Assembly (NCBI GenBank): GCA_964059195.1
Contig: CAXKWD010000008.1
Location: forward strand, 48,898,502-48,962,501
DNA: 64,000 nucleotides
DNA from: Ectobius pallidus
Lineage: Eukaryota; Arthropoda; Insecta; Blattodea; Ectobiidae
Reading direction: 5' to 3'
Each line of letters opens with the position of its first letter. Positions within the stretch are counted from its first letter, which is position 1. This document shows positions 46,685 to 57,060 of the stretch, one piece after another. A model generated the notes under the pieces. That model was not told the origin of the DNA. It searched no databases and was given only the letters and a program-made list of their open reading frames with translations. Made by a program: the position numbers and the translations under genes.

Positions 46685-47037
46685 TTATTATCAACAGATG
46701 TATTTTTTAGTTACCTTTCTTACCTTTCCTTTGCTATTCACCCATGCAAAATTTATTTCCTTAACACTCTCCTCGTGTGTTCAAGATGAACTTCTTTTCG
46801 TTTCTTTCTGAAGCTCAGCTGAATTGTTGAAGTATTTAAGAAAGAAGTTTTTTTTTTAAATAAGTATTTAAGATGCAGATTCTGAAAGTGAAGAATTAGT
46901 GCGCTGGTTTGCCGACATTGATATCTATCTTCATTTTTAAATCTTCGATTAATATTCCACTCCAACCCTACAGTAAAATATGTATCACGTAACCTACTCG
47001 CTGCCATATTTGATGTATATTGTAGAAATTAATGATT

Positions 47038-47087
47038 ATTTGAATAAAAACACTTTCTTAACGCACTTTTAGTGTTTTTATTCAAAT
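47038..47087. repeat. 17-bp hairpin
   Basis: ATTTGAATAAAAACACT at 47038-47054 is the complement of 47071-47087, with a 16-nt loop. Confidence 0.85.
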
Positions 47088-47136
47088 ATTTGTACACAAC
47101 GCTAAAGTCGGACACAAGAATGAATTAATGATTCAT

Positions 47137-47262
47137 TGTATTATTGTTTCTCGGGCTTCCCATCGGGTGAGTTGTAGGTTTGATCCAAGCGGAGATAGCT
47201 GCCGATAGCTTGGAACCAAACCTCCAACTCACCCGGTTGGAAACCCGAGAAACAATAATACA
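47137..47262. repeat. 126-bp near-palindrome
   Basis: The arms 47137-47192 and 47208-47262 pair with few mismatches (TGTATTATTGTTTCTCGGG outermost, CGGGTGAGTTG inside). The centre has GATAGCTGCCGATAGC. It resembles a miniature inverted-repeat element. Confidence 0.75.
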
Positions 47263-47718
47263 TTCTCATTATTATTGGGTGAAGTTCTTTTTCAGTTGTG
47301 GTAATATTGTGCATACGACCTTTTCCAACAAGCTATGCAATTAAATCCTAATTCTGTACTCATATTTGTACAACAACCCGAAAGATTAGGCCTAATGAAC
47401 TACAGTACTATTGTCCCAGCAATAACTCTCTCAAGAAACGTGCCCTTATACCGGTATTTTCGAACACGGTTAGAGCATATAAACGTGTCACGACCAAAGC
47501 GCAAGGACCTAGCCGAATTAATAAATCATCACAAAAAAATACAAGACATAATATGACAAACCATTACTCTCACAAAATGTCCAGTCGAAGACTTCAATTT
47601 TATTATCCTCTTGGTGCTTCGATAGCTCTGCAGTCACTTGATCTAGATAGATCATAATACCGGTAGGAAAGGAGTATGAGAAAAGTTTACAATCATTTGT
47701 TACTACTTTAAATTAACA

Positions 47719-47998
47719 GTCGCCGTGGGTGAGTTGGTAGCGTGACTGCCAGCCACTGGGCGGCCCGGGTTCGATTCCCGGCCGGGTCGGGGATTTTACA
47801 GAGATGTAAAGTTGCCTTCCTGGGTCAGGACTGGGTGTTGTGTCCTCATTCCCATCCCGCGAAAGGAACTGGCCACCCTACGCGGTATCATCCGGCCTAG
47901 TGTCCCTCGGTCGGGCATCCCTCCAAGGCTCTGTCCCAGGGTAAGACCGGCCTCCTCCTAATCCTGCTCATCATCATCATCATCATCATCATCATCAG
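47719..47998 (+). mobile_element. tRNA-derived SINE with (ATC)n tail
   Basis: The head is tRNA-like: TGGGTGAGTTGGTAGCGTG (A box), then CCCGGGTTCGATTCCCGG (T arm with B box). A body of about 180 bp follows, ending in (CAT)n at 47967-47997. TAAATTA before the head (about 47709) and after the tail may be the target duplication. SINEs of this shape are common in insects. Confidence 0.8.
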
Positions 47999-48094
47999 TA
48001 AATTAGAAAATTCTTAATAACAGTAGCAATATTTCTGTTTAAACATGTTATATACGGCACCATATAAAGGTCACTTTCATAAAACTATTTTGGG

Positions 48095-48165
48095 AGAAAG
48101 CCGTGGTCCAGTTGGTTGAGGCACTGCGCTTTAAGTCAGGAGGTTGCAGGTTTTATCCAAGACGT
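48095..48165 (+). mobile_element. tRNA-like SINE head fragment
   Basis: GCCGTGGTCCAGTTGGTTGAGGCACTGC resembles a tRNA D-arm region with an A box. GGTTGCAGGTTTTATCC is a damaged B box about 35 bp on. Little of the body is identifiable. Confidence 0.55.
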
Positions 48166-48317
48166 CATTAAAATTCTTCTATTGGTCTAATTATTGACCC
48201 TAAGTTATTCTCAGCCTGGTATTCATTAAGCGAAAATTTGTTTACGATTAAAGGACTAAATAAATACCCACTTTCATGTATTCATGTGCAGCTGAAAATA
48301 ACTTTTTCTGATTTCAG

Positions 48318-48442
48318 CTTTAAGAAGAGGACGCGACTAGAATGTGTTCTTATCATACTAGTAGCTGTATTGGCATGCTTGCTAATTATCTTTCTTCTCC
48401 TCACAATCATACTGGCTTGCATGAACAAGCAAATGAAATCAG
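48318..48442 (+). CDS. Internal exon encoding one transmembrane helix (host gene candidate)
   Basis: A pyrimidine-rich TTTTTCTGATTTCAG precedes 48318 and the consensus donor G/GTAAGG follows 48442. The 125-nt exon (phase 2 in, phase 1 out) encodes FKKRTRLECVLIILVAV followed by a run of L, I, V and A to about 27 hydrophobic residues, then CMNKQMKS. A basic patch followed by one long helix is a type II signal anchor. The KKRTRLE-helix arrangement recalls neprilysin/endothelin-converting-enzyme family anchors, but that is only resemblance. The upstream Met at 48238 is not needed. Other exons were not found in the window. Confidence 0.55.
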
Positions 48443-49551
48443 GTAAGGTGTGCACTTAATAAAATATATCTTTATTATTCGTTACTAGTGATTTGGTTTA
48501 TAGTTATATGGAGACGGGTGTATTATAGACAGCTGAAATAACTTTTTGCTTAAAATTGCTGATTATAATTATTTATTACAGTCTTTCTGAAACAAATGAG
48601 CTTCGTACAAAAACGTTAGTAGTAAGGGCGGGCGTATAGATAGTATCTCAACCTTTTGTGCAAGGGATTTAACCTAATGTTGTTGAAGTTATGCCCTTTG
48701 GTCAGGGCCGTCTGGATGTTTATGCGCTCTTATGCAAGCGTTTTATCCTAATGCGTTATCCTAATAATGGCCAGGGATGTCTGGATGTTTAAGCACTCTT
48801 GCTAATGGCCTAATGCTGTTGAAGTTGCGCCCTATGGCCAGGAACGTCAGGAACAGACGTCCTTATGACCACATTCTAACCCTCGGTTGTTTACATATGC
48901 TTGCTCAGATGAACAGCTATCCTTTTCGCTGCAGCTTGGCCTTTTTGTCCATCGGAGTATCCCAGAAATCTCTGATTGCGTACGTATGCTCTTGAGACCC
49001 TAGGCATTTTCGTACATGTGATGTCATGCCCCTTCCTTTTGTGTGTCGACGGTCATTGCATTCTTACGCATGTTTATTTTATATTTTATTATTATTTTAA
49101 TAAAATAATGTGACAGAGGTGGATTAGAACCTGTACTAAACCGCGTGGGCACAGAGAGAGTTGCTACTGTCGATACAGAGCTGTCGATATAACTCATAGC
49201 TTTCTTAGTGGCATGTTGGTACTCGTTTTGACATACTGCTTCTAACCTCGGTTGCTCGTAAGTCCCAGATAAGATCTTACATCATCAGATCGTCCCTCTT
49301 GCATGTACTGCAGATAAATACCAATGGTCGGCCATCTTTAAAGATAGTTTCATCTTTTTACGCTAGTATATCACTGTACTCTTTCCGCAACCCGTGAATG
49401 GCTCACGACAAAACCCATTGAAGTGTTATACGAAGAGTCAGCCATCTTTAAGAATGGTTTCGTATTCTTGTGATATTACAATATTCATATAACTTTTCTT
49501 TACCGCGACCCACCCTTGGCCCGCGACATAACCTTATAAGGATGCATCTTA
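48443..49551. other. Non-coding DNA with decayed direct repeats
   Basis: CCTAAT...GTTGAAGTT...GGCCAGG...GTCTGGATGTTTA-type blocks recur at about 48671, 48757 and 48809. A separate pair with GCCATCTTTAA(A/G)(G/A)AT lies at 49326 and 49440 (about 114 bp apart). No gene supported; 48777-48995 falls in the repeat. Confidence 0.5.
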
Positions 49552-49860
49552 GTGATGGTTTTTGTTCGAGTTCGTGGGCCGTATATCAGTTACCAAAGAA
49601 TATTGGCGAGAGCTGAATCCAATTTTGAAAGGGAAGAGTTACGAGTAGTGAACAATAGAAACATGCGTTATGTAGCTTACAGACAATTCGTCTACTGGAT
49701 TCATTCTTGGAAGCCCTTCAGAAAAGGCAATAGAAAAGTCATACCTTCATGCATAGTTAAACAGATTCGGGACGAATACCCTGAGCCTAACGAAGAGTAC
49801 AGACAATTTCAACCTGCTGACGGAAGAGATATTTCGTATTTTGAATCATTTAAATTTTAA
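49552..49860 (+). CDS. P2X7-tail-like zinc domain fragment
   Basis: The frame has RYVAYRQFVYWIHSW, then KGNRKVIPSCIVKQIRDEYPEPNEEYRQF. This matches the conserved end of the P2X7 intracellular (ballast-like) domain: AYRQF-hydrophobic-W-hxH, a G-rich turn, then (I/L)PSCxVxxIRxxFPxxxxxYxG(F/Y). The N-terminal cysteine part of that domain is not seen upstream, so an exon boundary or truncation is likely (a CATCTTAG lies just before 49551). In invertebrates this domain is found in many proteins that are not P2X channels, often mobile-element associated. Function here is unknown. Confidence 0.6.
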   Translation: MMVFVRVRGPYISYQRILARAESNFEREELRVVNNRNMRYVAYRQFVYWIHSWKPFRKGNRKVIPSCIVKQIRDEYPEPNEEYRQFQPADGRDISYFESFKF

Positions 49861-50282
49861 CGCTGAATTCACAACTACAGAGAGGTTCAAAAAAATGTTA
49901 TACAGAGTTTTTAAAGTCAACTCAGTCTTCTTTTTACAGTACTAGGCTTATTCCTCTAAAATATTTAGTTCGGTCATTTATTTTCATGCGGGTGAGAGAA
50001 CAATTAAATTCTAGAAAAACTATTGTAATTTAAAATTTTGCTGTAAATAAAATCAAAGTTGTAAGTTTTATGCTAAATTTAAACTAATAATTAAATACCG
50101 GTACTGTAAATACATATCGAAAGTTACTACTGGACAAAGCTTATTGCGGTACCTTGTTCTTGGAATCTCGAGAAAGAGAATCTCTTCCAAGCTTCCAGCG
50201 ATTCAGGACGGTCTACTGGATTGATACATCTTTAGCCAGGAACATCTTCCTCAAATTCAATGTTTGAAGTATGCCCTGTTCA

Positions 50283-50930
50283 CTATAACATTACGCCACT
50301 CGTTACTTTACTTTCATAAACTGAAACCACTACCCACTTTTTTGTTGGTTTTGAGTATTTTAGTTTTTTACTTGTAACGTTTCTGTTTACATTATAGTTA
50401 TAAGCCATAATCGCCAACATTGATCGTAGTACCATTCCGTCGTAACTAAAGTGAATCCTTTTCGACTTGTATTTTAGTGCGACATTATGATAAGACTCTA
50501 AATGTCCTGTATGACAATAGTTCTTTGCGTGCTTCAAATCTTCAATGAAATTCCTGTTTTTTATGACAGATGACAGTAACATGTAATCGTTTGACTCCGG
50601 TCTGATCCATTCACTTGCTTCATCTTCAATAATGTCTTCATGTTCGCAGTGATTAATTCGTTATTCCCATTCCAGCTATGTAGATTGGAAATATGAAATA
50701 ACACCGGTTGAAATTTTTAAACCAACACGGTTTCGTCCCCTACACAAGTCTGACATGACCAACATAGGTGGTTAATAATGCTGTCTTTCCAACTTTGTAA
50801 TAATGGTGAATTTTTTCCGATCTCTTTGAGCTTTTTAGCATGACTTAGACAGGTGCCACACATCAAACTACAGTCACGACGGGCGGGCTGCGGGCAGCTA
50901 GGGCGCGCTGACGTCACTCCGCTGGAAGTC
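50283..50930 (-). pseudogene. Kolobok-type transposase C-terminal fragment
   Basis: The minus strand reads KKLKEIGKNSPLLQSWKDSI, INHLCWSCQTC, then in the next frame a CEH...SEWIRPESNDY segment, VIKNRNFIEDLKHAKNYCHTG, LESYHNVALKYKSKRIHFSY and DGMVLRSMLAIMAYNYN. This order is the C-terminal part of Kolobok-like, THAP-bearing transposases (usually WW(S)CQTC, CHTGxLExYHSLxLKYxPKR and YxGMxARxxLAxLDxN). An in-frame TAG after DETVLV and a frame change near 50640 break it. The catalytic N-terminal half is missing. TTAA flanks were not resolved. Confidence 0.7.
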
Positions 50931-50932
50931 AT

Positions 50933-52286
50933 CAGTTATTCTTTGAATTTGCGAGAACGAAGCATCGTAGAAACATGGAATTTTCACTCTTTATTCTGAG
51001 AGTTACTTGATTTTAAGTTAACAGGGCTGTGCCGCTTATTCTCGGCACGTTAATTATTTTGTATTTATTCAGCTTTTCCATCTATTTTCTATGTCTATTT
51101 ATTCTTACCTTGTTAGTTTCAGTGTTTCTATATTTACGTAACTTGTTCTGTATACGTACACATCTTTTGATTGCGCTAGCTTCCTTCCGTTGTTTTGTGT
51201 GCTTTAATTATTTTTTCGCCCTTCAGGCATATATCGATATTTATTTTCTCTTGCTCGGGAATGCCCTCTTTATGTGGTAGTTGGTACTACGCTTGGGGGC
51301 GTTTCCCAGCAGGGTCTTAAGTTCCCGAGCGGGGGACAGAGAGTTGTTCTTGGATCGTCGAAGCGAGAACTTGTGCTCCGATTCCTGTATCTACCGCCGT
51401 GCTCCGTTCTACCGAGGAGCCTTGCTGTGGATTTCTGCTGGTGTACTTAGCGGTACAGTCCGTAATTTACATCATGTAATCTTTATCTACATCTTCCACT
51501 TTATTCAGCAGGTATGTTTTTTTAGTCTTGAATTTTGCTGGTGGGTTTTAAGTTCAGTTTAGTTCGGTTTGTTTAATTTCACCCACCAGTTTCTGTTTCG
51601 TTTTACCATTTTATTATTTTCGATTTTCTTATTTCTACGGTTGGATGCTAGCCAAACAATTACGTCTCTTTCGAGCCTTCAGCTCTTGGTATAGAACACA
51701 TTTATGCTACAATATACCTTATTCTCTTGTACTTCTGCTTCACAGGGTACATTTATTCTGTTATTGTGATTTAGCCCAGCTTATGAAAAGTACAGGGTGA
51801 CTACTAACCTTACTCTTAATGTGAAATAAACCTGGCATTAATGAAATTTTCATATAAAGGTTGTATTTGCATCCTTGTCTCCTACCACTACCTCATTGCT
51901 ATTTGCAAATTGATACAGCCTGGGTGTTCAGCCCTTGAAGCACGTTCCAGGGCCTTTAAATTAAATAAAACAAAATATTCAAAATAGTAAAGTCTCATTA
52001 GAAAACACCTCAAAGTTACTTTCAAATTCAGTAGAATAAGTTTAAGTCACCAATATTATGAATTAACTTTTATTAGAAGTGTTCCGTTATGTATTATGTC
52101 TTAGAAGGTCATGCATTCAATTCAATTTTAGGCTTTGGTTGTTATTATGCGTTATTTATAAAACAATTGAATATCATTTAATTTGTTTATTCCTATTGTA
52201 CTTTCTAACCATGCTAATTGTAATTTCGTCCAATCAGAGACTGAATAATTTTTTATCATTGTTTTAACAGCCATTAAGGCTTCTTC
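50933..52286. other. Non-coding stretch with a GC-richer, promoter-like patch
   Basis: 51280-51450 is GC-richer than its surroundings and is followed by CAGCAG/GTATGT (51512), an exon-end-like sequence. AATAAA follows at 51825. The block could be an unrecognised solo LTR or a 5' exon. Hydrophobic ORFs (51029-51280) reflect T-rich sequence. No product is supported. Confidence 0.35.
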
Positions 52287-52494
52287 TTCATTACTCTTAA
52301 ATTATCTTCGACATTCTACAATTCTGTTGGAATTGTCTATCATTAAATACTCATAAAGACATGAGTTCTAGGCTTGCAAATGCCTATCTTCATTCTTCTT
52401 AAAAATGTCTTCTACATTCTACAATTCTATTGGAATTGTTTATCATTAAATACTCATAAGGACGTGAGTTCTAGGCTTGCAAATGCCTATTTAT
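52287..52494. repeat. Two-copy direct repeat, 103-bp period
   Basis: ACATTCTACAATTCT at 52311 recurs at 52414, and TGAGTTCTAGGCTTGCAAATG at the matching place. Each copy contains a small stem of ACAATTC and GAATTGT. Confidence 0.85.
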
Positions 52495-53848
52495 CCATCG
52501 ACCAAGTTAGATGGCTTCAACTATCAATTTATAAAGAAGGCAACTCTTCAAGACAAGTTTAAGCTTCAAATGCTTGATATTTTGATGACTGAAAATAGTC
52601 TCAATATTTCCAACGTACGTCTTGTGGTTCAATGAATCTTCTCACCTGGTTTTTGACGTCGCAAGGATCTCCAAGCCAGAAGCTTTAACATTCAGGATTG
52701 GTAATTATAATATCTCAAGACAAAGGTATGTCTATTTATTATTCAACACGATCTGAGAATCACTCAGACATAAACTCATCATTTATAAAGTTTTCGTGTG
52801 GTTACTAACTTTGAATTAGCCATCTCGAGGATAATACATTACCCTTAATAATTAAGGGAATTATTGTTTCAAGAACTGTGACGTTCATAATTTAATAGTG
52901 CTTCTAAATAGCATTCATCTCGACCAAGTGATCCGGTTCTGCATAATTTGATTATGAATTATGTATTGTCAATTGTGGTAATAAAATGTTATGTGCCATC
53001 TCTATCAAATTTTTAAAAATGTATTGGGCAACTGTAATTAATCTGTCTTCCAGGTTAAGTCTTCGTTTCGTAAGAAGTGTGTAATCACCCTACGGATATT
53101 TGCTACAGTCTGCCAGAGCTCTGTTGCCCGTACAAGAAGTGTGAAGTAATTTACAATTTTATTGAAAATTGCTTCATTTTATAAGTGAAATTTATTGAAA
53201 ATTTGTTTAAACAATTGGAAAATGTGAACTAAAATTTTCTCAATCGCTTCATGACTTAAGCACTTAAGGCCTATATAAAAATATGTTCGGAAAACCCGAT
53301 AATGTCGTAAGCCTATGCAGAAAAAGTACTTCTTGATCATGTCCACACAAAGAAATTAAGTCCGATGACTACTGGCTGGAGATGCCGTGTAATTCTCTCG
53401 ATGTGCATCTCTGGATCGTCATGGAGGACAGCTGCGTATATTAATACAGTCACAATCGATTAAATCTGGTCACTGGTTTTGTACTTTCTTGCTGGTTATA
53501 TTGGCTGTACGACAGGAGGCCATGGTTTTTCAGTTGGTTGCAATTGAGGAATGTGGTGTTATTATATAGCTTTTTACTGTACCTAAAGGTTTAAAATTTA
53601 TATTTGTGATTGAAAAATGTTGCTTCTCTACTGATTTCAAGGTGTGAGTGTTAGCAAAAACTTTCTTGTTCATGAAGGATTGTTTTCATTAACTATATTG
53701 TTGATATATTTCAAAATATTTGACTTGTTTTGCGGAGTAAAGGCCTCCTACATAGACTGTTTAAATCGTTGCCTAATGTGTTTGTAGCAGTAGGTAATAA
53801 AAAGAAATACCATACACCATAAAGCAGTGATACCCCGCTACAATAACG
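52495..53848. other. AT-rich non-coding DNA
   Basis: No supported gene. TCTGTCTTCCAG at about 53045 looks like a splice acceptor followed by 32 open codons, but nothing recognisable. Confidence 0.4.
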
Positions 53849-54226
53849 ATGAAAGCAAATACATCTGATAATACTCAAATGGAAGACACTCACGCTATGA
53901 CCAATCATTACATTCGTGCTCCAAAAGTTACTTGCAATGCAAATACAACAAATTCCAACAGTTTGGAATTGCATACCGATGACTCAAGTGAATATGAAAT
54001 GACTCAAGACATGGAGAGTAAGTTACATCATGAAAATACACATTCACCAAATTCAGCTCCAAAGCGCTTGTGCACTGCTCCCACAATGTATTCGAGCTCA
54101 CTGCCAGATGAACAATGGCAACAGGATAAAGTCCAACACGTCAAGAACCACAGGAGAAATTTAGCTGATGGCTCAAATGTAAACTATAGCCTACAGGACC
54201 AGTTTCAAATAGATTTTCCTCACTGA
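53849..54226 (+). CDS. Uncharacterised 125-codon hydrophilic ORF
   Basis: The ORF is rich in N, S, T, H and D and lacks a hydrophobic core. It has SAPKRLC and a DSSEYEMTQDMES acidic patch. The composition resembles disordered N-termini of LINE ORF1 proteins, and an (AAT)n run follows nearby, but no zinc knuckle or coiled coil confirms that. No family was recognised. Confidence 0.3.
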   Translation: MKANTSDNTQMEDTHAMTNHYIRAPKVTCNANTTNSNSLELHTDDSSEYEMTQDMESKLHHENTHSPNSAPKRLCTAPTMYSSSLPDEQWQQDKVQHVKNHRRNLADGSNVNYSLQDQFQIDFPH

Positions 54227-54322
54227 CTGATGACTTAGCACAAGATAATAATACAAACAGTACATTGGAAGTAGGCATACCAAAACCAGAACCTCTTTTT
54301 ATAACATGTATTGTAAATAGTA

Positions 54323-54328
54323 ATAGTA

Positions 54329-54370
<42 letters not shown>
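54323..54370. repeat. (AAT)n microsatellite
   Basis: About 48 bp of AAT/AGT units. It ends in the TA used as target by the transposon that follows. Confidence 0.9.
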
Positions 54371-54371
<1 letters not shown>

Positions 54372-54403
54372 AGGGTCTTTATTATAAGTTGAGACCGGGC
54401 GAC
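54371..54403. repeat. Left terminal inverted repeat of the mariner/Tc1-type element
   Basis: 33 bp, an exact complement of 55610-55642. Matching stops at the next base. Confidence 0.95.
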
Positions 54404-54496
54404 CGGTGTTTTCACTCTCCGCTACGGAGTCCGCATTAGCCGCGGGCGGCACGCGCGCGGCTTCCCTGCTTAAAGTGTAGGCTATATAGGCTTACC

Positions 54497-55540
54497 TTAT
54501 AACATATGTTGGAAGTGTCGTCCTTCCTGTGTTATACAGGCATTGTATCTGGAAACCACATTCTGGCTGACGCGAGTGAGTTCTTCCACTGTAATGGCCC
54601 TAATTTCATTCGTAATGTTTTCTTTCAGCTCCTCCAATGTGTGAGGATTTGTTCGATAAACCTTATCTTTAAGTTTACCCCACAAGTAAAAATCACACAC
54701 TGTGAGGTCTGGGGAGCGAGGTGGAAAGAGACCAGCACTGATCACTCTGTCAGCAAACACTTCCGAAATTTTAAGAAGGGAGACTTCCGCTGTATGAGCG
54801 GTGGCCGAATCTTGTTGAAACCACCCGCGCGTTTTTTCTTCATCCGTCAACTGCTGAAAGAATGGCACCAAAATGTCATCTTGGTAAATCTCTGAATCTA
54901 CTGTAGTCTTGTAAAATATAGGCCCAATTATTCGCCTTCCATTAATAGCACACCAAACCCCGATCTTCCTATCGTAATGAGGGATTTCATACACACCATT
55001 AGGATTTTCTGCACACCAATGGCGTGAGTTATGACTGTTCACACGACCATTAAGATGGAACCAGGCTTCATCAGAAAAGAACACAAGCTGGGGGTCGATT
55101 AAACCATTATCCACTGATGACAGAAACCACTCACAATATCGCAATCTTGCTGCTGGATCGGCAGGTTTTAAACAATGGGCCCGTGTAAATCTGTACGGTT
55201 TGAGGTGTAACAACTTTGTTGCTTTGTGTGCAGAAGAAACTGAAACCCCTACTTGTTGGGCTAATTTTGAGATTGATTTATTTGGTGAATGTTCAAGATT
55301 AGCGCCAATCTCGTCTAGCTTTTCTTCTATTAACACTGTTCGTGTGCGCACATGCTTTTTGTTTTGCACTGAATCAGTATTTACAAATTTATTAACAATT
55401 CTGTGAATTTGTGCTCTTGAAGGTGGCACATCAGCAGGAAATGTCTGAATAAATTCATCACGTACACGTCTAGCAGACTCGTACTTAAAATAATGTTTAC
55501 ACACAAAAATACGATGCTGCAGCGAAATGGGTCTCACCAT
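54497..55540 (-). CDS. mariner/Tc1-type transposase, 347 aa
   Basis: It would cut and paste the surrounding element at TA sites. Residues 1-60 and about 85-120 look like two helix-turn-helix regions (VRPISLQHRIFVC; SKLAQQVGVSVSSAHKATKLL) that bind the inverted repeats. The catalytic domain has D157 (FFSDEAWF) and D244 (WFQQDSATAH). The third acidic residue is D278 (PRSPDLT) or D283 (VCDFYLWG). These spacings give DD33D or DD38D in residues between, so the subfamily is not fixed. CDFYLWGKLKDKVY is typical of an insect DDE_3-type group. Length is normal. The ATG at 55538-55540 opens 70 bp inside the right repeat. The plus-strand ORF 54506-54895 is a shadow. Confidence 0.93.
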   Translation of the reverse strand: MVRPISLQHRIFVCKHYFKYESARRVRDEFIQTFPADVPPSRAQIHRIVNKFVNTDSVQNKKHVRTRTVLIEEKLDEIGANLEHSPNKSISKLAQQVGVSVSSAHKATKLLHLKPYRFTRAHCLKPADPAARLRYCEWFLSSVDNGLIDPQLVFFSDEAWFHLNGRVNSHNSRHWCAENPNGVYEIPHYDRKIGVWCAINGRRIIGPIFYKTTVDSEIYQDDILVPFFQQLTDEEKTRGWFQQDSATAHTAEVSLLKISEVFADRVISAGLFPPRSPDLTVCDFYLWGKLKDKVYRTNPHTLEELKENITNEIRAITVEELTRVSQNVVSRYNACITQEGRHFQHML

Positions 55541-55609
55541 GTTGACACTTTAACAATAACTGCACGTGCCGCTGTTGCATCAAGGTCAGACCGGCTGCGC
55601 GAGCCTTCC

Positions 55610-55642
55610 GTCGCCCGGTCTCAACTTATAATAAAGACCCTG
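55610..55642. repeat. Right terminal inverted repeat of the mariner/Tc1-type element
   Basis: 33 bp, an exact complement of the left end, directly followed by TA. Confidence 0.95.
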
Positions 55643-57060
55643 TAGTTTATTTAAACTGGAGAAAGTTAAGACCGTAAGGTCTTTTCTTTCACTTCACCAG
55701 GGACTTGTAGTACATTAGTTGTTACAATAAAACATAGTAAATAAAACAAAATACATTAAATGACACAACACAACACATTAAATGACACACTAAATGATAT
55801 GAAATAAATTTAAGATGCAGTAAATGATATGAAAGAAATTAAGTGTTATAAATTATAGGATATCAAATGAAAAGGTTATGTAGGTACAATAGGAAATACA
55901 TTGGATGTATTAAACTAAATTCTGGTAACTCGGAGGACCACTCATTGAGAGCAAGAAGGACTTAAACGCAGGTCGTGGAACAGAGATCCACGGATTATAA
56001 TTGGAAATACAATATTACATGTAATTAACTATGTATACTTTATTCTCACTAAGTGTATTAATAGAAATAATGGAAATAAACTGAAGTAATATCTAAATAT
56101 GCAATATAGTTAGTTGGCGGGAAAAGATCACGTGGTAATAAATATATTGAATTTATACCAGCGATAATATATATAAAAAACTTGTAATTCTTGTAGAAAA
56201 TGTTAAGTTTGCTATAAGATTATCAATCTTGATAATAATATCACTAATATAAGCACTTCACTGAGAACACTGATTTCACAACGCAAGCAACTTATAATAC
56301 AAGCCTAACAGATGGATCTGGAAGGTTGTGAATATTGAAATAATACGATAATTAATGAAAAAAAATATACGTATACAATAAAACCGTAATACTAGGTTTT
56401 ATGTGAATATTCGCGGTTTAAGAACAAGATGCTACTGTAGCCTTTGTTTAGAAACGCGCGACCAGAGCAGTGCATGAACACGTCTGGATCATGTAGCTGC
56501 TTCCCTTGTACTCGAGCTGAGAAGACGGATCTTACTAGCTGTAAAACTTGAACACTGTGTTAATTGTCAAATAATTAACCAAACAGGACAAAACTTGCAG
56601 CTTAAGGTTTTGTGGATAAATTCGCGGTTAAGAACAAATGCGACTGATGCATTGTCTTGAAAGCGCGCGAATTTTGACAAGGCGATCACACGACTCGACT
56701 TCGTGGATGCCGCTTTCTAACTGACTGAAGAGACGCCGTGAACCAGTCACGAGGCCTCAAAAACTGCACCTGCTGTTTTGCACACGGCACTAATGGGTGA
56801 TGTAACATTGCGCTAAAAACTAGCTGATTCGACGCGGGAGTGATATAGCGGAACGTTTGAAATAAAATTGTCAGAGACATGTGGCTTGCTCTGACACAAA
56901 TAAATAATACTTTTATACGTAAATGTTAACAGTAATGGATTTTTTGTTTTCTTGTGATTTATGTTACTTTTTAATTTTTGTGTTGTGATGTTTGCATGTG
57001 TACTTTTTAGAACTGAACTGAACCCAAGCCCGAGCATTCTGCTCTTTCGGGTGTTTATCA
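55643..57060. other. Non-coding DNA with probable LINE 3' ends
   Basis: GTTTATTTAAACTGGAG at 55645 read on the minus strand looks like a 3' UTR entering the (ATT)n tail now split off by the mariner insertion. 57009-57060 (CCCGAGCATTCTGCTC-TTTCGGG) starts the 3' UTR of the LINE that follows. Two similar blocks with TTCGCGGTT(T)AAGAACAA and GCGCGCGA lie near 56408-56462 and 56618-56670. No gene is supported. Confidence 0.4.

Larger units (their letters stand above)
54371..55642 (-). mobile_element. Intact mariner/Tc1-type DNA transposon, 1,272 bp
   Basis: The ends 54371-54403 and 55610-55642 are perfect 33-bp inverted repeats beginning CAGGGTCTTTATTATAAGTT. TA flanks both sides (54369-54370, 55643-55644), the usual target duplication. 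One full transposase ORF lies inside with no lesion. Such completeness suggests recent activity. The element sits at the edge of an (AAT)n run. Confidence 0.95.

Noticed and set aside
49437..49530. Coding exon upstream of the P2X7-like fragment
   Set aside because: The stretch is the second copy of a degenerate direct repeat and has no open frame joining the domain.
51029..51562. Membrane protein gene
   Set aside because: The first ORF is T-rich low-complexity and the second has no domain; a solo LTR or a 5' exon is as likely and no product can be supported.
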